DNA of 36,879 bases from Methanobrevibacter boviskoreani JH1 (GTDB lineage: Archaea > Methanobacteriota > Methanobacteria > Methanobacteriales > Methanobacteriaceae). Positions 9,976-17,353 of the stretch are shown here, piece by piece. Position numbers and translations under genes: made by a program. Under the pieces are notes generated by a model, which saw only the letters and a list, made by a program, of their open reading frames with translations, was not told the origin of the DNA and made no database searches. The DNA lies in contig NZ_BAGX02000037.1 in assembly GCF_000320505.1 (NCBI RefSeq), positions 1 through 36,879 of the forward strand, read 5' to 3'. Numbering within the stretch: position 1 is the stretch's first letter; each line of letters opens with the position of its first letter.

Positions 9976-10350
9976 ATGCATGAATTATCAATGGCTCAAG
10001 GAATATTGGATTCAGTTATAGAAAATGCTGAGAAAAACAATGCTACAGAGGTTACAAAGGTTGTAATAGAAATTGGACGTTTAGCTATGCTTAATCCAGA
10101 ACAAGTAAGTTTTATGTTAGATGTTTTAAAGGAGGATACTATTGCAAAGAATGCTGAATTTGAAATCAATGAGATTCCCGCTAATATTGTTTGTAAAGAC
10201 TGCGGTTTTGAAGGGGTTGCAGATTTAGATAATCTTGATCATTATGCACCAATAGTAAATTGCCCTAAATGTGAATCTTATCGTGTTGATGTAAAAAGTG
10301 GTAAGGATGTTATTGTAAAAAACATCGTTATAGAAACACCTGATGATTAG
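9976..10350 (+). CDS. hypA: hydrogenase nickel incorporation protein HypA
   Basis: A 124-residue nickel metallochaperone that works with HypB to deliver nickel to [NiFe]-hydrogenase large subunits. It starts with the MHELS motif, where the first Met and His2 bind nickel in characterised HypA proteins. The zinc site has two CxxC pairs, Cys73/Cys76 and Cys96/Cys99. Length is typical. It lies 384 bases upstream of hypB on the same strand; that gap is long, so hypB probably has its own promoter. A hydrogenotrophic methanogen needs it for its F420-reducing, Mvh-type and energy-converting hydrogenases, none of which is in this window. Confidence 0.95.
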   Translation: MHELSMAQGILDSVIENAEKNNATEVTKVVIEIGRLAMLNPEQVSFMLDVLKEDTIAKNAEFEINEIPANIVCKDCGFEGVADLDNLDHYAPIVNCPKCESYRVDVKSGKDVIVKNIVIETPDD

Positions 10351-10734
10351 TATAACAATCTTAAATTGGATTATTATTAGATTATATTATATTTTTTCTA
10401 TTTAATCAAAAGCTTTTTATATTAAAATTTCAGTTCTAATTCATACTTCTATTAGTTTTATTGAAATTTTTAAATATTATCTTTTCTATAAAATCATGGT
10501 TTTTTATTACTTCTAGATGCTTTTTTTAATAAGAAATCGATTTTTATAGGTTTTTTTATTACTTTTCACCTTAATAAATAATAATTTTTCAATTTAAATT
10601 AATAACTTTAAATATTAGATTGTAAATATATCTTATGTGATAAGGACATTTTTTTATATAAATTTATTTATTATAATTTAACTAATTTATATAATAATTT
10701 TTTAGGATATATTTTAAATTAATGAGGAGATATA
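10351..10734. other. hypA-hypB intergenic region
   Basis: About 380 bases of AT-rich DNA with T-runs just after hypA and several TATA-like sequences, including TTTTTATATAAA near 10650-10661 and TTTATATAATAA near 10687. It probably holds a hypA terminator and a separate hypB promoter. No coding frame or operator palindrome was seen. Confidence 0.4.
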
Positions 10735-11397
10735 ATGCATAAAATAGCAGATGTTAAAGTTGCGGAAAATATAATGAAAGCAAATATTAAGATTGCTGAT
10801 GATATTAATAAGAATTTAAATGACCATGATGTTTTTTGTGTTGATTTTGTAGGGGCTATAGGTTCTGGAAAAACTTCACTTATTGAGGAATTTATTGATG
10901 CCACCGATGATAAGGTAGGTGTACTTGCAGGGGATATTATTAGTAAATTTGATGCAGAAAGAATTGAAAAACACAATGTTCCTGTAGAAGGTTTAAACAC
11001 TGGTACTGAATGTCACCTAGATGCTCACCTTGTAGAACATGGTTTAGAACATTTACCATTAGATGATCTTGATTATGTACTTATTGAAAACGTAGGTAAT
11101 CTAATCTGTCCTGTTGACTTTGTTTTAGGTTCACATATGAGGGTCTGTGTTGTAAGTGTTACCGAAGGTGATGATACCATTGAAAAACAACCTGCAATCT
11201 TCCATGACTCTGATTTGATTATCATTAATAAAGTTGATATTGCCGATGCTGTAAATGCCGATGTTGACAAAATGGTTGCAGATGCTAAAAAAATCAATCC
11301 TGATGTACCTGTTATTACAATGAGTTTAAAAGAAGGTAAAGGATTAGACGAATTTATATCTGAAGTTGAAAAGGCTAAAGCTGCAGCTGAAGAGTAA
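10735..11397 (+). CDS. hypB: hydrogenase nickel incorporation GTPase HypB
   Basis: A 220-residue SIMIBI-class GTPase that drives nickel transfer with HypA during [NiFe]-hydrogenase maturation. The P-loop GAIGSGKT lies at residues 40-47, and a guanine-specificity NKVD motif is in the C-terminal half. The metal site at the dimer interface is present as Cys93-His94 and Cys125. The N-terminal His-rich stretch of many bacterial HypB proteins is absent, as in other methanogens; in this window His-rich stretches occur in the two CfbA-like proteins instead. A GAGGAG site precedes the ATG. The predicted metal-regulated RNA genes start about 250 bases downstream on the same strand. Confidence 0.95.
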   Translation: MHKIADVKVAENIMKANIKIADDINKNLNDHDVFCVDFVGAIGSGKTSLIEEFIDATDDKVGVLAGDIISKFDAERIEKHNVPVEGLNTGTECHLDAHLVEHGLEHLPLDDLDYVLIENVGNLICPVDFVLGSHMRVCVVSVTEGDDTIEKQPAIFHDSDLIIINKVDIADAVNADVDKMVADAKKINPDVPVITMSLKEGKGLDEFISEVEKAKAAAEE

Positions 11398-11653
11398 ATC
11401 ATCTCTTTTTTATTTTTTTCTATTTATTAAATGGTTTCATATTAATTGTCTATTTTTACAGTTTTTAATAACCTCTAATATCTTTGTCATATTTCCTTGT
11501 GGCTTTTTTTACAGGGTCAATTTTCCTTTTTTTAAATATTGGATTTCTAATAAAACTTTTATGAGTCTATTCTATAGTTAATCTTTTAATGGTGATTTAA
11601 ACCTATATTACTATTTTTTATTAATGATTTCTTTCATGATTCATTAAAAAAAA

Positions 11654-11724
11654 TTTAGGTATACCTAAACATTTATATACTAGTTCGGTCTAAGTATTAT
11701 ATAAGAAATTTAGGTACACCTAAA
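11654..11724 (+). promoter_or_regulatory. promoter of RNA unit 1 flanked by two palindromic operators
   Basis: Operator 1 (11654-11669) is TTTAGGTATACCTAAA, a perfect 16-base palindrome. A TATA box TTTATATA follows at 11672-11679, predicting a transcription start near 11702. Operator 2 (11709-11724) is TTTAGGTACACCTAAA, off perfect symmetry only at the centre. Operator 1 covers the position where TFB would bind, and operator 2 sits just past the predicted start. A dimer on either site would be expected to block initiation. The TTAGG-N4-CCTAA core resembles operators of DtxR/IdeR/MntR-type metal-dependent repressors; that assignment is inference, and no regulator gene is in the window. The whole ~75-base module recurs at 12196-12266. 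Confidence 0.7.
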
Positions 11725-11964
11725 AATTATATTTTTATAATTTTTCCAGATTGATTATTCTTTGTTACTTAGGATATTTATCGTAGGTATCCTCCTTAGT
11801 ATTATAACTTTATGTATAATAATTAATGTCATATTATCTCTTAAATACAACCTAAATTTCTTATAAACACGAAAAAAGGATTAAAAGTTTTAAAATGTTA
11901 GCCCCTTAATACCTATTTTTTCTCCATCTTTTAATCCTTTTTCTCAACCACATTATCTTTTTTT
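11702..11964 (+). ncRNA. predicted metal-regulated small RNA, copy 1
   Basis: A gene-free transcription unit of about 260 bases. It has a strong promoter and no open frame above nine codons with a plausible start. Expected structure: 11700-11715 is exactly complementary to 11850-11865 (16 bp), joining the predicted 5' end to the conserved AAATTTCTTATAAACAC element (11854-11870). Inside this stem a small hairpin pairs AGGATA (11771-11776) with TATCCT (11788-11793). Directly 3' is a 15-bp hairpin (11873-11887 with 11928-11942) whose ~40-base loop carries TTAGCCCCTTAATACC. The unit ends at CTTTTTTTATATTTT (T7 at 11958-11964), identical in copy 2. The ends are predictions. It could alternatively be a relict regulatory region whose gene was lost, but the matched layout of both copies argues against that. 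Confidence 0.6.
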
Positions 11965-11971
11965 ATATTTT
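11957..11971 (+). terminator. T-run terminator of RNA unit 1
   Basis: The sequence CTTTTTTTATATTTT begins about 15 bases after the 3' hairpin. The identical 15 bases end RNA unit 2 at 12468-12482. A run of seven T residues fits archaeal intrinsic termination. Confidence 0.5.
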
Positions 11972-12195
11972 AAAAACTAATAGTTAATTTTTACATTTAA
12001 AAGATTTTTTTAATTTTTTTTATTATTTATTTAACCGTTTATTTTATTTTATTTTATCTATTCTATTCTGTTTTGTCTTGTTTTATTTATTTTCTAAGAG
12101 TATTAAAATATATTTTCAAAGATTCATATCCTGTCTTAATGAATTTTAGAGGGGGTTTTCGTTTCTTATTTATTTTCAATTTTTTTATAAAAAAA
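11972..12195. other. spacer between the two RNA units
   Basis: About 220 bases of T-rich DNA with low-complexity TTTTATTTTATTTTAT-like sequence around 12041-12090. No frame, hairpin or further operator palindrome was found. It separates the two similar transcription units. Confidence 0.5.
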
Positions 12196-12266
12196 TTTAG
12201 GTATACCTAAACCTTTATATACTAGTTTAATCTAAGTATTATACAAGAAGTTTAGGCATACCTAAA
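12196..12266 (+). promoter_or_regulatory. promoter of RNA unit 2 flanked by two palindromic operators
   Basis: This copy matches the module at 11654-11724 at all but about eight of 75 positions. Operator 1 (12196-12211) is the same perfect palindrome TTTAGGTATACCTAAA. The TATA box TTTATATA is at 12214-12221, predicting a start near 12244. Operator 2 (12251-12266) is TTTAGGCATACCTAAA, slightly less symmetric than in copy 1. The change in operator 2 is matched by a change in the distant complementary strand of the predicted RNA, which suggests this segment is selected for RNA pairing as well as for repressor binding. Confidence 0.7.
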
Positions 12267-12475
12267 AATCACATTACCTTTAAAAATTTCTCTCTTGAAA
12301 TAAAAAAAAGGTTTAAGTTTTCATTACACAAAATATTATCTGCCAAAAAATAGTATTATGCTTAAAATTTCTTATAAACACCTGGATCAAAAGTCAAAAA
12401 AAATTATAGCCTTAAATCACACTCTTAAAAAAATTAGAAACTAGACTTTTGATTCAAAGGAGTTTAACTTTTTTT
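12244..12475 (+). ncRNA. predicted metal-regulated small RNA, copy 2
   Basis: A paralogue of the unit at 11702-11964, about 230 bases. The predicted 5' end (12241-12260) pairs with 12357-12376 over about 18 base pairs, with two G-U pairs, one bulged A and one mismatch. The conserved AAATTTCTTATAAACAC element is at 12365-12381. A 13-bp hairpin (12383-12395 with 12444-12456) follows; its ~48-base loop contains TATAGCCTTAAATCAC, sharing the TAGCC-TTAA core with copy 1. The unit ends at T7 (12469-12475). The rest of the interior has diverged strongly, so function would rest on the shared ends, hairpin and loop. A 28-codon frame at 12358-12444 has no ribosome site and no counterpart in copy 1. Start and end are predictions. 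Confidence 0.6.
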
Positions 12476-12482
12476 ATATTTT
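12468..12482 (+). terminator. T-run terminator of RNA unit 2
   Basis: CTTTTTTTATATTTT, identical to the end of RNA unit 1. It lies 11 bases after the 3' hairpin arm and about 100 bases before the end of the convergent TIGR04076 pseudogene. Confidence 0.5.
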
Positions 12483-12582
12483 GATTTTTTTTAAGATAGG
12501 CCGATAAAAGTATATTTTCCCGTTTCTAGTGTAGATTTTTTAAAAGGTTTTTATTGTTTAAGGACATCTAAATGTATTATAT

Positions 12583-12909
12583 CTATGGTTCAGATTCAAT
12601 ATCGGTTTTTTCCAGTTTAAATATTACAGGTCTTAGACCGTCATTACAACAGACAATGGCAACACCTGGTTTTCTTATCCAATCATCATAATAGAATAAA
12701 TCCTCACCTGCACCATGTGAAAGTGCAAATACATATTGATATATTGCTTTCCAAGCCTCATCACAGAAACCTTCTGGCTTAGCGTAGTCACCGTAGAAGA
12801 CATCACCTTCATCTAACATAGGGCAGGTTGTAAAATTCTCAATACCCTACTCATCAGCTAAATCTTTCTGTAATGTAGTTTTTAGCACTGTTATTTTAAC
12901 TTTCTTCAT
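12583..12909 (-). pseudogene. TIGR04076 family protein gene interrupted by an in-frame TAG
   Basis: The full reading frame starts with ATG at 12909-12907, after a well-spaced GGTGAG site, and encodes MKKVKITVLKTTLQKDLADE. Codon 21 (12849-12847) is then TAG. The frame continues without another lesion (GIENF.., CPMLDEGDVFYGDYAKPEGF..) for 87 more codons. Proteins of this family commonly read DEYG at this point, so TAG most likely replaces a Tyr codon by one base change. The C-terminal part keeps the typical FCDEAWKAIYQYVFALSHGAG and CCNDGLRPVIFKLE blocks. A 78-residue product could start at the internal Met (12819), but no ribosome site precedes it. Family function is unknown. Options are a recent pseudogene, a sequencing error, or amber read-through. 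Methanobrevibacter is not known to decode TAG as pyrrolysine. Confidence 0.75.
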
Positions 12910-13060
12910 AATTTCTCACCTTCGGATAATTAAATTATTCTTTTTACTTTTTATTAATAAGTCTTTAAAAATTTATACAATTTTTATTAATCAAATTTAA
13001 ATCATAAATTGTTTTAATATGTTACTACAAATTATAATCCAATAATATAAGGTTGATATT

Positions 13061-14089
13061 ATGAAATTTTGGATTGATATTACAAATGCACCTCATGTAA
13101 GGTTCTTTAAAGATGTAATCAATTATCTTAAAAGTGAAGGTGAGGATGTAATTGTAACTACAAGGGATTTTGGGGATATCCATAAACTAATGGACATGTA
13201 TAATTTAGATTATATCTCAATTGGTCACCATGGTGTTTCATTATATGAAAAACTTAAAACATCAACTGACAGGATTGATGAGATGATAGATGTTGTTGCA
13301 GGCGAAAATATTGACGTTGCAATTAGCAAGCATTCAATCGAACTTCCAAGAATTGCTTATGGTCTTGGAATTCCAAGTTTATATGTGTTGGATAATGAAC
13401 ATGCTACAGCAGCAAATAAATTAACACTTCCATTATGTAACAAGATTATATCACCTAAAGTTATTGACATGTGGAAATTAATGGAATATGGTGCAGACCC
13501 AAATACCATTATTCGCTATAACGGTACGAGTGAATTAATGCATTTTAAAAATTTCAAATATAATGAAAATATCTTTGAAGATTTAAACCTTGATTTGCCA
13601 TTTGATAAAACCATTTTTATGCGTCCAGAACCTTCACTTGCATCATATCTCGATGCTGACTGTAACAAATCTGTTCTAACACCTATTGTAGAAGAACTTA
13701 ATGAATATGCAAATATTCTAATTCTCCCAAGATTTGCAAAACAAGCAGATATATTTGAGGATATGGAGAATGTTACTATACTTGAACCACCTGTAGATAC
13801 CTCAAGTATAATCAAAAGAAGCGATCTTGTAATTGGAGCTGGTGGAACTATGAACAGGGAAGCAGCTATTCTACAAACTCCAGTAATTTCATGTTATCCT
13901 GGTAAAACCTTATCTGTAGATCAATATTATATTGATAACGGTTTAATGTATAGATCTATTGAAACAAGGGATGTAATATCTCATGCATTAAGCTTCCTTA
14001 ATAATCCTCATGAAAAGATACAGATCAATCATGATGATCTATTTAAAATCATTATTGACAATATCTATGAACTTGCAAAATCTAATTAA
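13061..14089 (+). CDS. DUF354 family protein, glycosyltransferase-like fold
   Basis: A 342-residue soluble protein with the DUF354 signature start MKFWIDITNAPHVRFFKDVI. DUF354 proteins are archaeal relatives of the UDP-GlcNAc 2-epimerase/MurG-like GT-B superfamily. The C-terminal half has a DLVIGAGGTMNREAAILQTP segment (near residue 255), the position where GT-B enzymes bind the sugar nucleotide. Substrate and pathway are unknown; a role in surface polysaccharide or pseudomurein-related chemistry is only suggested by the fold and by the membrane acyltransferase gene downstream. A GGTTGAT site precedes the ATG. It diverges from the broken TIGR04076 gene across about 150 bases. Family call is good; function is not assigned. 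Confidence 0.8.
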   Translation: MKFWIDITNAPHVRFFKDVINYLKSEGEDVIVTTRDFGDIHKLMDMYNLDYISIGHHGVSLYEKLKTSTDRIDEMIDVVAGENIDVAISKHSIELPRIAYGLGIPSLYVLDNEHATAANKLTLPLCNKIISPKVIDMWKLMEYGADPNTIIRYNGTSELMHFKNFKYNENIFEDLNLDLPFDKTIFMRPEPSLASYLDADCNKSVLTPIVEELNEYANILILPRFAKQADIFEDMENVTILEPPVDTSSIIKRSDLVIGAGGTMNREAAILQTPVISCYPGKTLSVDQYYIDNGLMYRSIETRDVISHALSFLNNPHEKIQINHDDLFKIIIDNIYELAKSN

Positions 14090-14515
14090 TATTTTAATTA
14101 GATTTATTCAATCTATTTTTATTGGTATTCAATTGATTATTTTTTTTAATTTGAGAATTGTCGATTAAATTTTTTATTAAAAAAATACTTAAAATAATTT
14201 TAGGTATTATAATATATTTTTGAAAAATCTATAATTCCCCTTACTTTTTGATTGTTTTTTAGTTGAATTTTAATGTTTTAGTTTTCATAGACTTTTTTTA
14301 GATATTTACATTAAAATGTTTATAATTTTTATTATAGATTTTAAAATTACTTTTCTTTTTATATTTTTTAGATTTAAAATATCTATTTTGCACATTTTTA
14401 AGTTTTTAACTCTTATTTTTTAATTTGAAAAAATATATTAATGATTAGCTAAAAAATAATTATAATTATTAATTTTATAATAAATTTTTTTATTACATAT
14501 GTTGGGGGGGTTTTT
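14090..14515. other. AT-rich gap before the acyltransferase, ending in a G7T7 tract
   Basis: No gene was found. T-runs after 14090 probably terminate the DUF354 transcript. The notable element is the seven-G, seven-T run at 14504-14517 immediately before and overlapping the acyltransferase start, treated separately. Confidence 0.5.
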
Positions 14516-14517
14516 TT
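14504..14517 (+). repeat. homopolymer tract G7 followed by T7 at a start codon
   Basis: Seven G residues (14504-14510) are followed directly by seven T residues (14511-14517), the last two belonging to the TTG start of the acyltransferase. Such a G-run is very rare in this AT-rich sequence. An ATG at 14499 lies upstream; in the present sequence it is out of frame and stops at once (TGA), but adding one base to the tract would fuse it in frame to the acyltransferase. The G-run may also act as the ribosome-binding site. Confidence 0.7.
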
Positions 14518-15595
14518 GAATATTGTCAACAATTCTAAAAAGAGAATTTTATATTTGGATTCGCTAAGAGTTTTAGCAATTGTATGTGTTGTTCTTATGC
14601 ATGTAAGTACACGTTTTAATGTAAATGTTGCTAATTTTGATATTTCTGCTTTAATAAATGCATTTATAAGAGTAGGTATTCCTTTATTTTTCATGGTAAG
14701 TGGTGCATTACTTATAGGTAAATCAAATGAGAATTTTATAGGTAGAAGATTTAATCGTATTTTAAAACCTTATATTTTTTGGGTAATCGTTTATTTTTTA
14801 GTTGGAATTTTACTTTTTAATGGTACCTTTAGCTTAAATTATTTTTTAGATATATTATTAGTTAAAGCTTCAATTACTACTCATTTTTGGTTTATATATT
14901 GTTTATTAGGTGGATATTTATTAATTCCTATTGTAAATGGATATTTAAAAATTGAAAAGGATAAAGGTTTAAAATATTTATTAGTCCTACTTTTATTATG
15001 TACAGTGTTAACTTCATTAGATAAATTTGTAGATTTAAATGTAAGTCAATTTAAAATAATTTTTATAAATTTGCCTTTTCTTAAGACTCCTTTATTCTAT
15101 TTTGTAATTGGTTATTACTTAAATAATAAAAAATTTAATATTTCTAATAAAAAATTGGTTTTAATAAGTATAATTTTAATTGCAATTGGTTATGTTTTAG
15201 AATTATTCTATTTGCATACAAGTAATCATGGTTTTAAATTTCCAGATGCTACATTCTTATTAAATTATCATTTAATAATAGAATCTATTGGAGTATTTAT
15301 TTTCTTCAAATACTTTGATTTGACTTTAATTAGCAGTAAACTTAATTCATTAAGTAATAGTAGATTAATTCCAATTGTTAGAAATATAAGTGGATGTAGT
15401 TTTGGTATTTATTTTGTTCATTATGTGATAATCAAATATTTATTTGAAAAAGGACATTTGTTCTACCAATTTACTGTTGGTAAGGCATATCTTTGGATAC
15501 CAATTACTTTCCTAGTAATATTCCTGATTAGTTGGTTTATTATTTATCTTATGAGTAAGATTCCAATTTTAAAAATAGGAAGTGGTTTCAAATAA
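14516..15595 (+). CDS. membrane acyltransferase family 3 (O-acetyltransferase-like)
   Basis: A 359-residue polytopic membrane protein with about ten transmembrane segments. The N-terminus RILYLDSLRVLAIVCVVLMH is typical of acyltransferase family 3 (OafA/WecH/NodX relatives); the conserved His that ends this first helix is His29. The later RNISGCSFGIYFVHY segment near residue 285 is also characteristic. Such enzymes transfer acetyl or other acyl groups to surface sugars. The likely start is TTG at 14516; no ATG lies in frame before the conserved block. The start sits in the G7T7 tract, so expression could change with tract length. It probably acts on cell-wall or cell-surface glycans. The acceptor cannot be told from sequence. 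Confidence 0.85.
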   Translation: MNIVNNSKKRILYLDSLRVLAIVCVVLMHVSTRFNVNVANFDISALINAFIRVGIPLFFMVSGALLIGKSNENFIGRRFNRILKPYIFWVIVYFLVGILLFNGTFSLNYFLDILLVKASITTHFWFIYCLLGGYLLIPIVNGYLKIEKDKGLKYLLVLLLLCTVLTSLDKFVDLNVSQFKIIFINLPFLKTPLFYFVIGYYLNNKKFNISNKKLVLISIILIAIGYVLELFYLHTSNHGFKFPDATFLLNYHLIIESIGVFIFFKYFDLTLISSKLNSLSNSRLIPIVRNISGCSFGIYFVHYVIIKYLFEKGHLFYQFTVGKAYLWIPITFLVIFLISWFIIYLMSKIPILKIGSGFK

Positions 15596-15963
15596 AATTA
15601 TTTTTTAATTTTATTTTAACTAATCCCTTTTCAATCTTAATTTTTCAAAAAATAATTATTCTTTTAAAAATAACTTTTTTTTATTGAAAAATCAATACTT
15701 TTAATAATTATTAAAACATAGATTTATTGTATAAAAATTTTATAATACTATGATAATATTTTATAAATAATTATTAAAATCAATTCTTTAATTATCTTAT
15801 AAAATATTATTTTAATAAATCTTTAAAATAAAAGGATTATTGATTATTTATTCGTTTCGAGACTTTTTAATAATCTATATTTATTTAATTGATTTTATTT
15901 TTGAGTTATTAATTTTTTTATTAATAATTATATATTTAAAAAATTATTCTACTGTGATAAAAT
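15596..15963. other. AT-rich intergenic stretch
   Basis: About 370 bases without a gene. T-rich sequence follows the acyltransferase stop, and TATA-like stretches near 15920-15935 may serve the next gene. Nothing structured was seen. Confidence 0.5.
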
Positions 15964-17049
15964 ATGATGTTATTAATTGCGCAAAATCATTTACAACTTA
16001 TTGTTGAGGTAGCATTGATTTTAATTGCTTCAATGATATTTATTATTAATTTAGTTCCTTTATCACTTAGTGTAGTTACATTTTTATCTTTATTCTTATC
16101 TGGAGCATTCATGTTACTTTTTGCTGCAGATTTATTTATGCTGTTTCTATCATTTGGGCAGAATGAGTTTACTCACCCATTTGGTCCAATTGCTCTTGCA
16201 TGTGTAATTACAGCATTAGCATCGATGAAGGTAATGGAAGAGTCGGGCGTAAATGTTAAAGGTCTTAAAAAGTTAGTCTATGGAATAATTGTTGGAATAA
16301 CCCTATTTGGAGGAATGATGCACAGATCTTTCCTTATACTTTGGATTGTAGGTTTATTTATAGGTTATACTATTATATCAAAATCTTTCAGACAAAAATC
16401 AGTATTTACCTTAAAAAGAATTCTATTGGTTATAGGTGTTGTCATTGTTGCATTTGGATCACTTCAATTATTATCCATGGTTTTAAACATGCCTATTTTC
16501 TCACCTTTACTAAGGATTGCAAGGATTGAAACTTATTCTGGTAGTAGTTTACAAACTGTACTCAGTAGTACAGAATTAATAGGACATAATACTAATGCCT
16601 CATATTGGAGTAATTCAACTGCAACAGGATTTGCAGAGGGTTATATATCTTTACCAATGCAATTTATCCTCTTCTTTGGTTTACCATTCCCAATGTTCTT
16701 TGGAACACTTGTAAATCAGAAAGATACTATCGATTACATGTTAAGTGGTATTTTTGGATATGCATTTGATTTCGGATATTTAGGTTTAATTGGCCTTATA
16801 GCATTTGTATTAATAGTTACAATTTTAGGACTTAAAATATTAACAATCTATAGAGAAAAAAGGGAGAAAAGTAATAAGAAATATTTGGGAAGAGAAGTAC
16901 TTTTAATTGGTTGTCTTTCCGCATTTATCTCTCAAGCTTTAGTTGGTTGTTTCATATTTAACAGGTCTATTAATGGATTAGCATTGCTGGCATTTTTAGT
17001 ATTGGCGGCATTGGTTTTAGGACATACTGTAACTGTTAAAAGACATTAA
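15964..17049 (+). CDS. polytopic membrane protein of unknown function
   Basis: A 361-residue membrane protein with about nine to ten hydrophobic segments. A loop of about 75 mostly polar residues (~180-225), with Ser/Thr/Asn-rich sequence containing STELIGHNTNASYWSNSTAT, probably faces outside. A short charged stretch (YREKREKSNKKYLGRE) before the last two helices would be cytoplasmic. The layout, with one large external loop and a conserved-looking GFAEGYISLP, is loosely reminiscent of O-antigen ligase or polymerase-like proteins, but no diagnostic motif was recognised. Its position downstream of a surface-sugar acyltransferase makes an envelope role possible. A GTGAT site precedes two adjacent ATG codons (15964 and 15967), and the exact start between these is open. 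Confidence 0.75.
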   Translation: MMLLIAQNHLQLIVEVALILIASMIFIINLVPLSLSVVTFLSLFLSGAFMLLFAADLFMLFLSFGQNEFTHPFGPIALACVITALASMKVMEESGVNVKGLKKLVYGIIVGITLFGGMMHRSFLILWIVGLFIGYTIISKSFRQKSVFTLKRILLVIGVVIVAFGSLQLLSMVLNMPIFSPLLRIARIETYSGSSLQTVLSSTELIGHNTNASYWSNSTATGFAEGYISLPMQFILFFGLPFPMFFGTLVNQKDTIDYMLSGIFGYAFDFGYLGLIGLIAFVLIVTILGLKILTIYREKREKSNKKYLGREVLLIGCLSAFISQALVGCFIFNRSINGLALLAFLVLAALVLGHTVTVKRH

Positions 17050-17353
17050 TCATTTAATGTCTTAATTTTAATTTTTTTATATTTTTTTAGTTTTTATCTT
17101 ATTTTGGCTTTTTTTAGGGTTTTTTGATTATTTTTAGTTTTTAATAAATTAATATTTGTTCTATTATAAATTTTTATGTTTTTTTTAGTTTCTGGATTGT
17201 TTTGGCTTTTTTTAGGGTTTTTTGATTATTTTTAGTTTTTAATAAATTAATATCTGTTTTATAAAAATCTTTATACTTAATAAAAATCAAAATTTAAATA
17301 GTATAAATATATTATTAATAATAATATAATCAAATTTTAAGGGATGTTTAAAT
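17050..17353. other. intergenic region with a 98-base tandem duplication
   Basis: T-rich DNA after the membrane protein gene. It contains a 59-base direct repeat (see separate entry) and TATA-like GTATAAATATAT at 17301-17312, which may drive the DUF1890-DUF1894-MetE genes with a start near 17330. Confidence 0.5.
17102..17258. repeat. two direct 59-base repeats, 98-base period
   Basis: 17102-17160 and 17200-17258 match with a single mismatch (T versus C near the end). Each unit starts TTTTGGCTTTTTTTAGGG and ends with AATAAATTAATAT plus a few bases. Weaker similarity extends upstream of both units, so this is a local duplication with a 98-base period. Both units carry T-runs and could act as redundant terminators of the preceding gene. 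Confidence 0.75.

Noticed and set aside
12358-12444. 28-codon ATG frame inside RNA unit 2
   Set aside because: No ribosome site; copy 1 has no matching ATG or frame although the flanking nucleotides are conserved, so the conservation is at RNA level.
17102-17258. Direct repeats considered as the start of a CRISPR array
   Set aside because: Only two units, T-rich low complexity, and the intervening sequence is itself similar upstream; no cas genes in the window.
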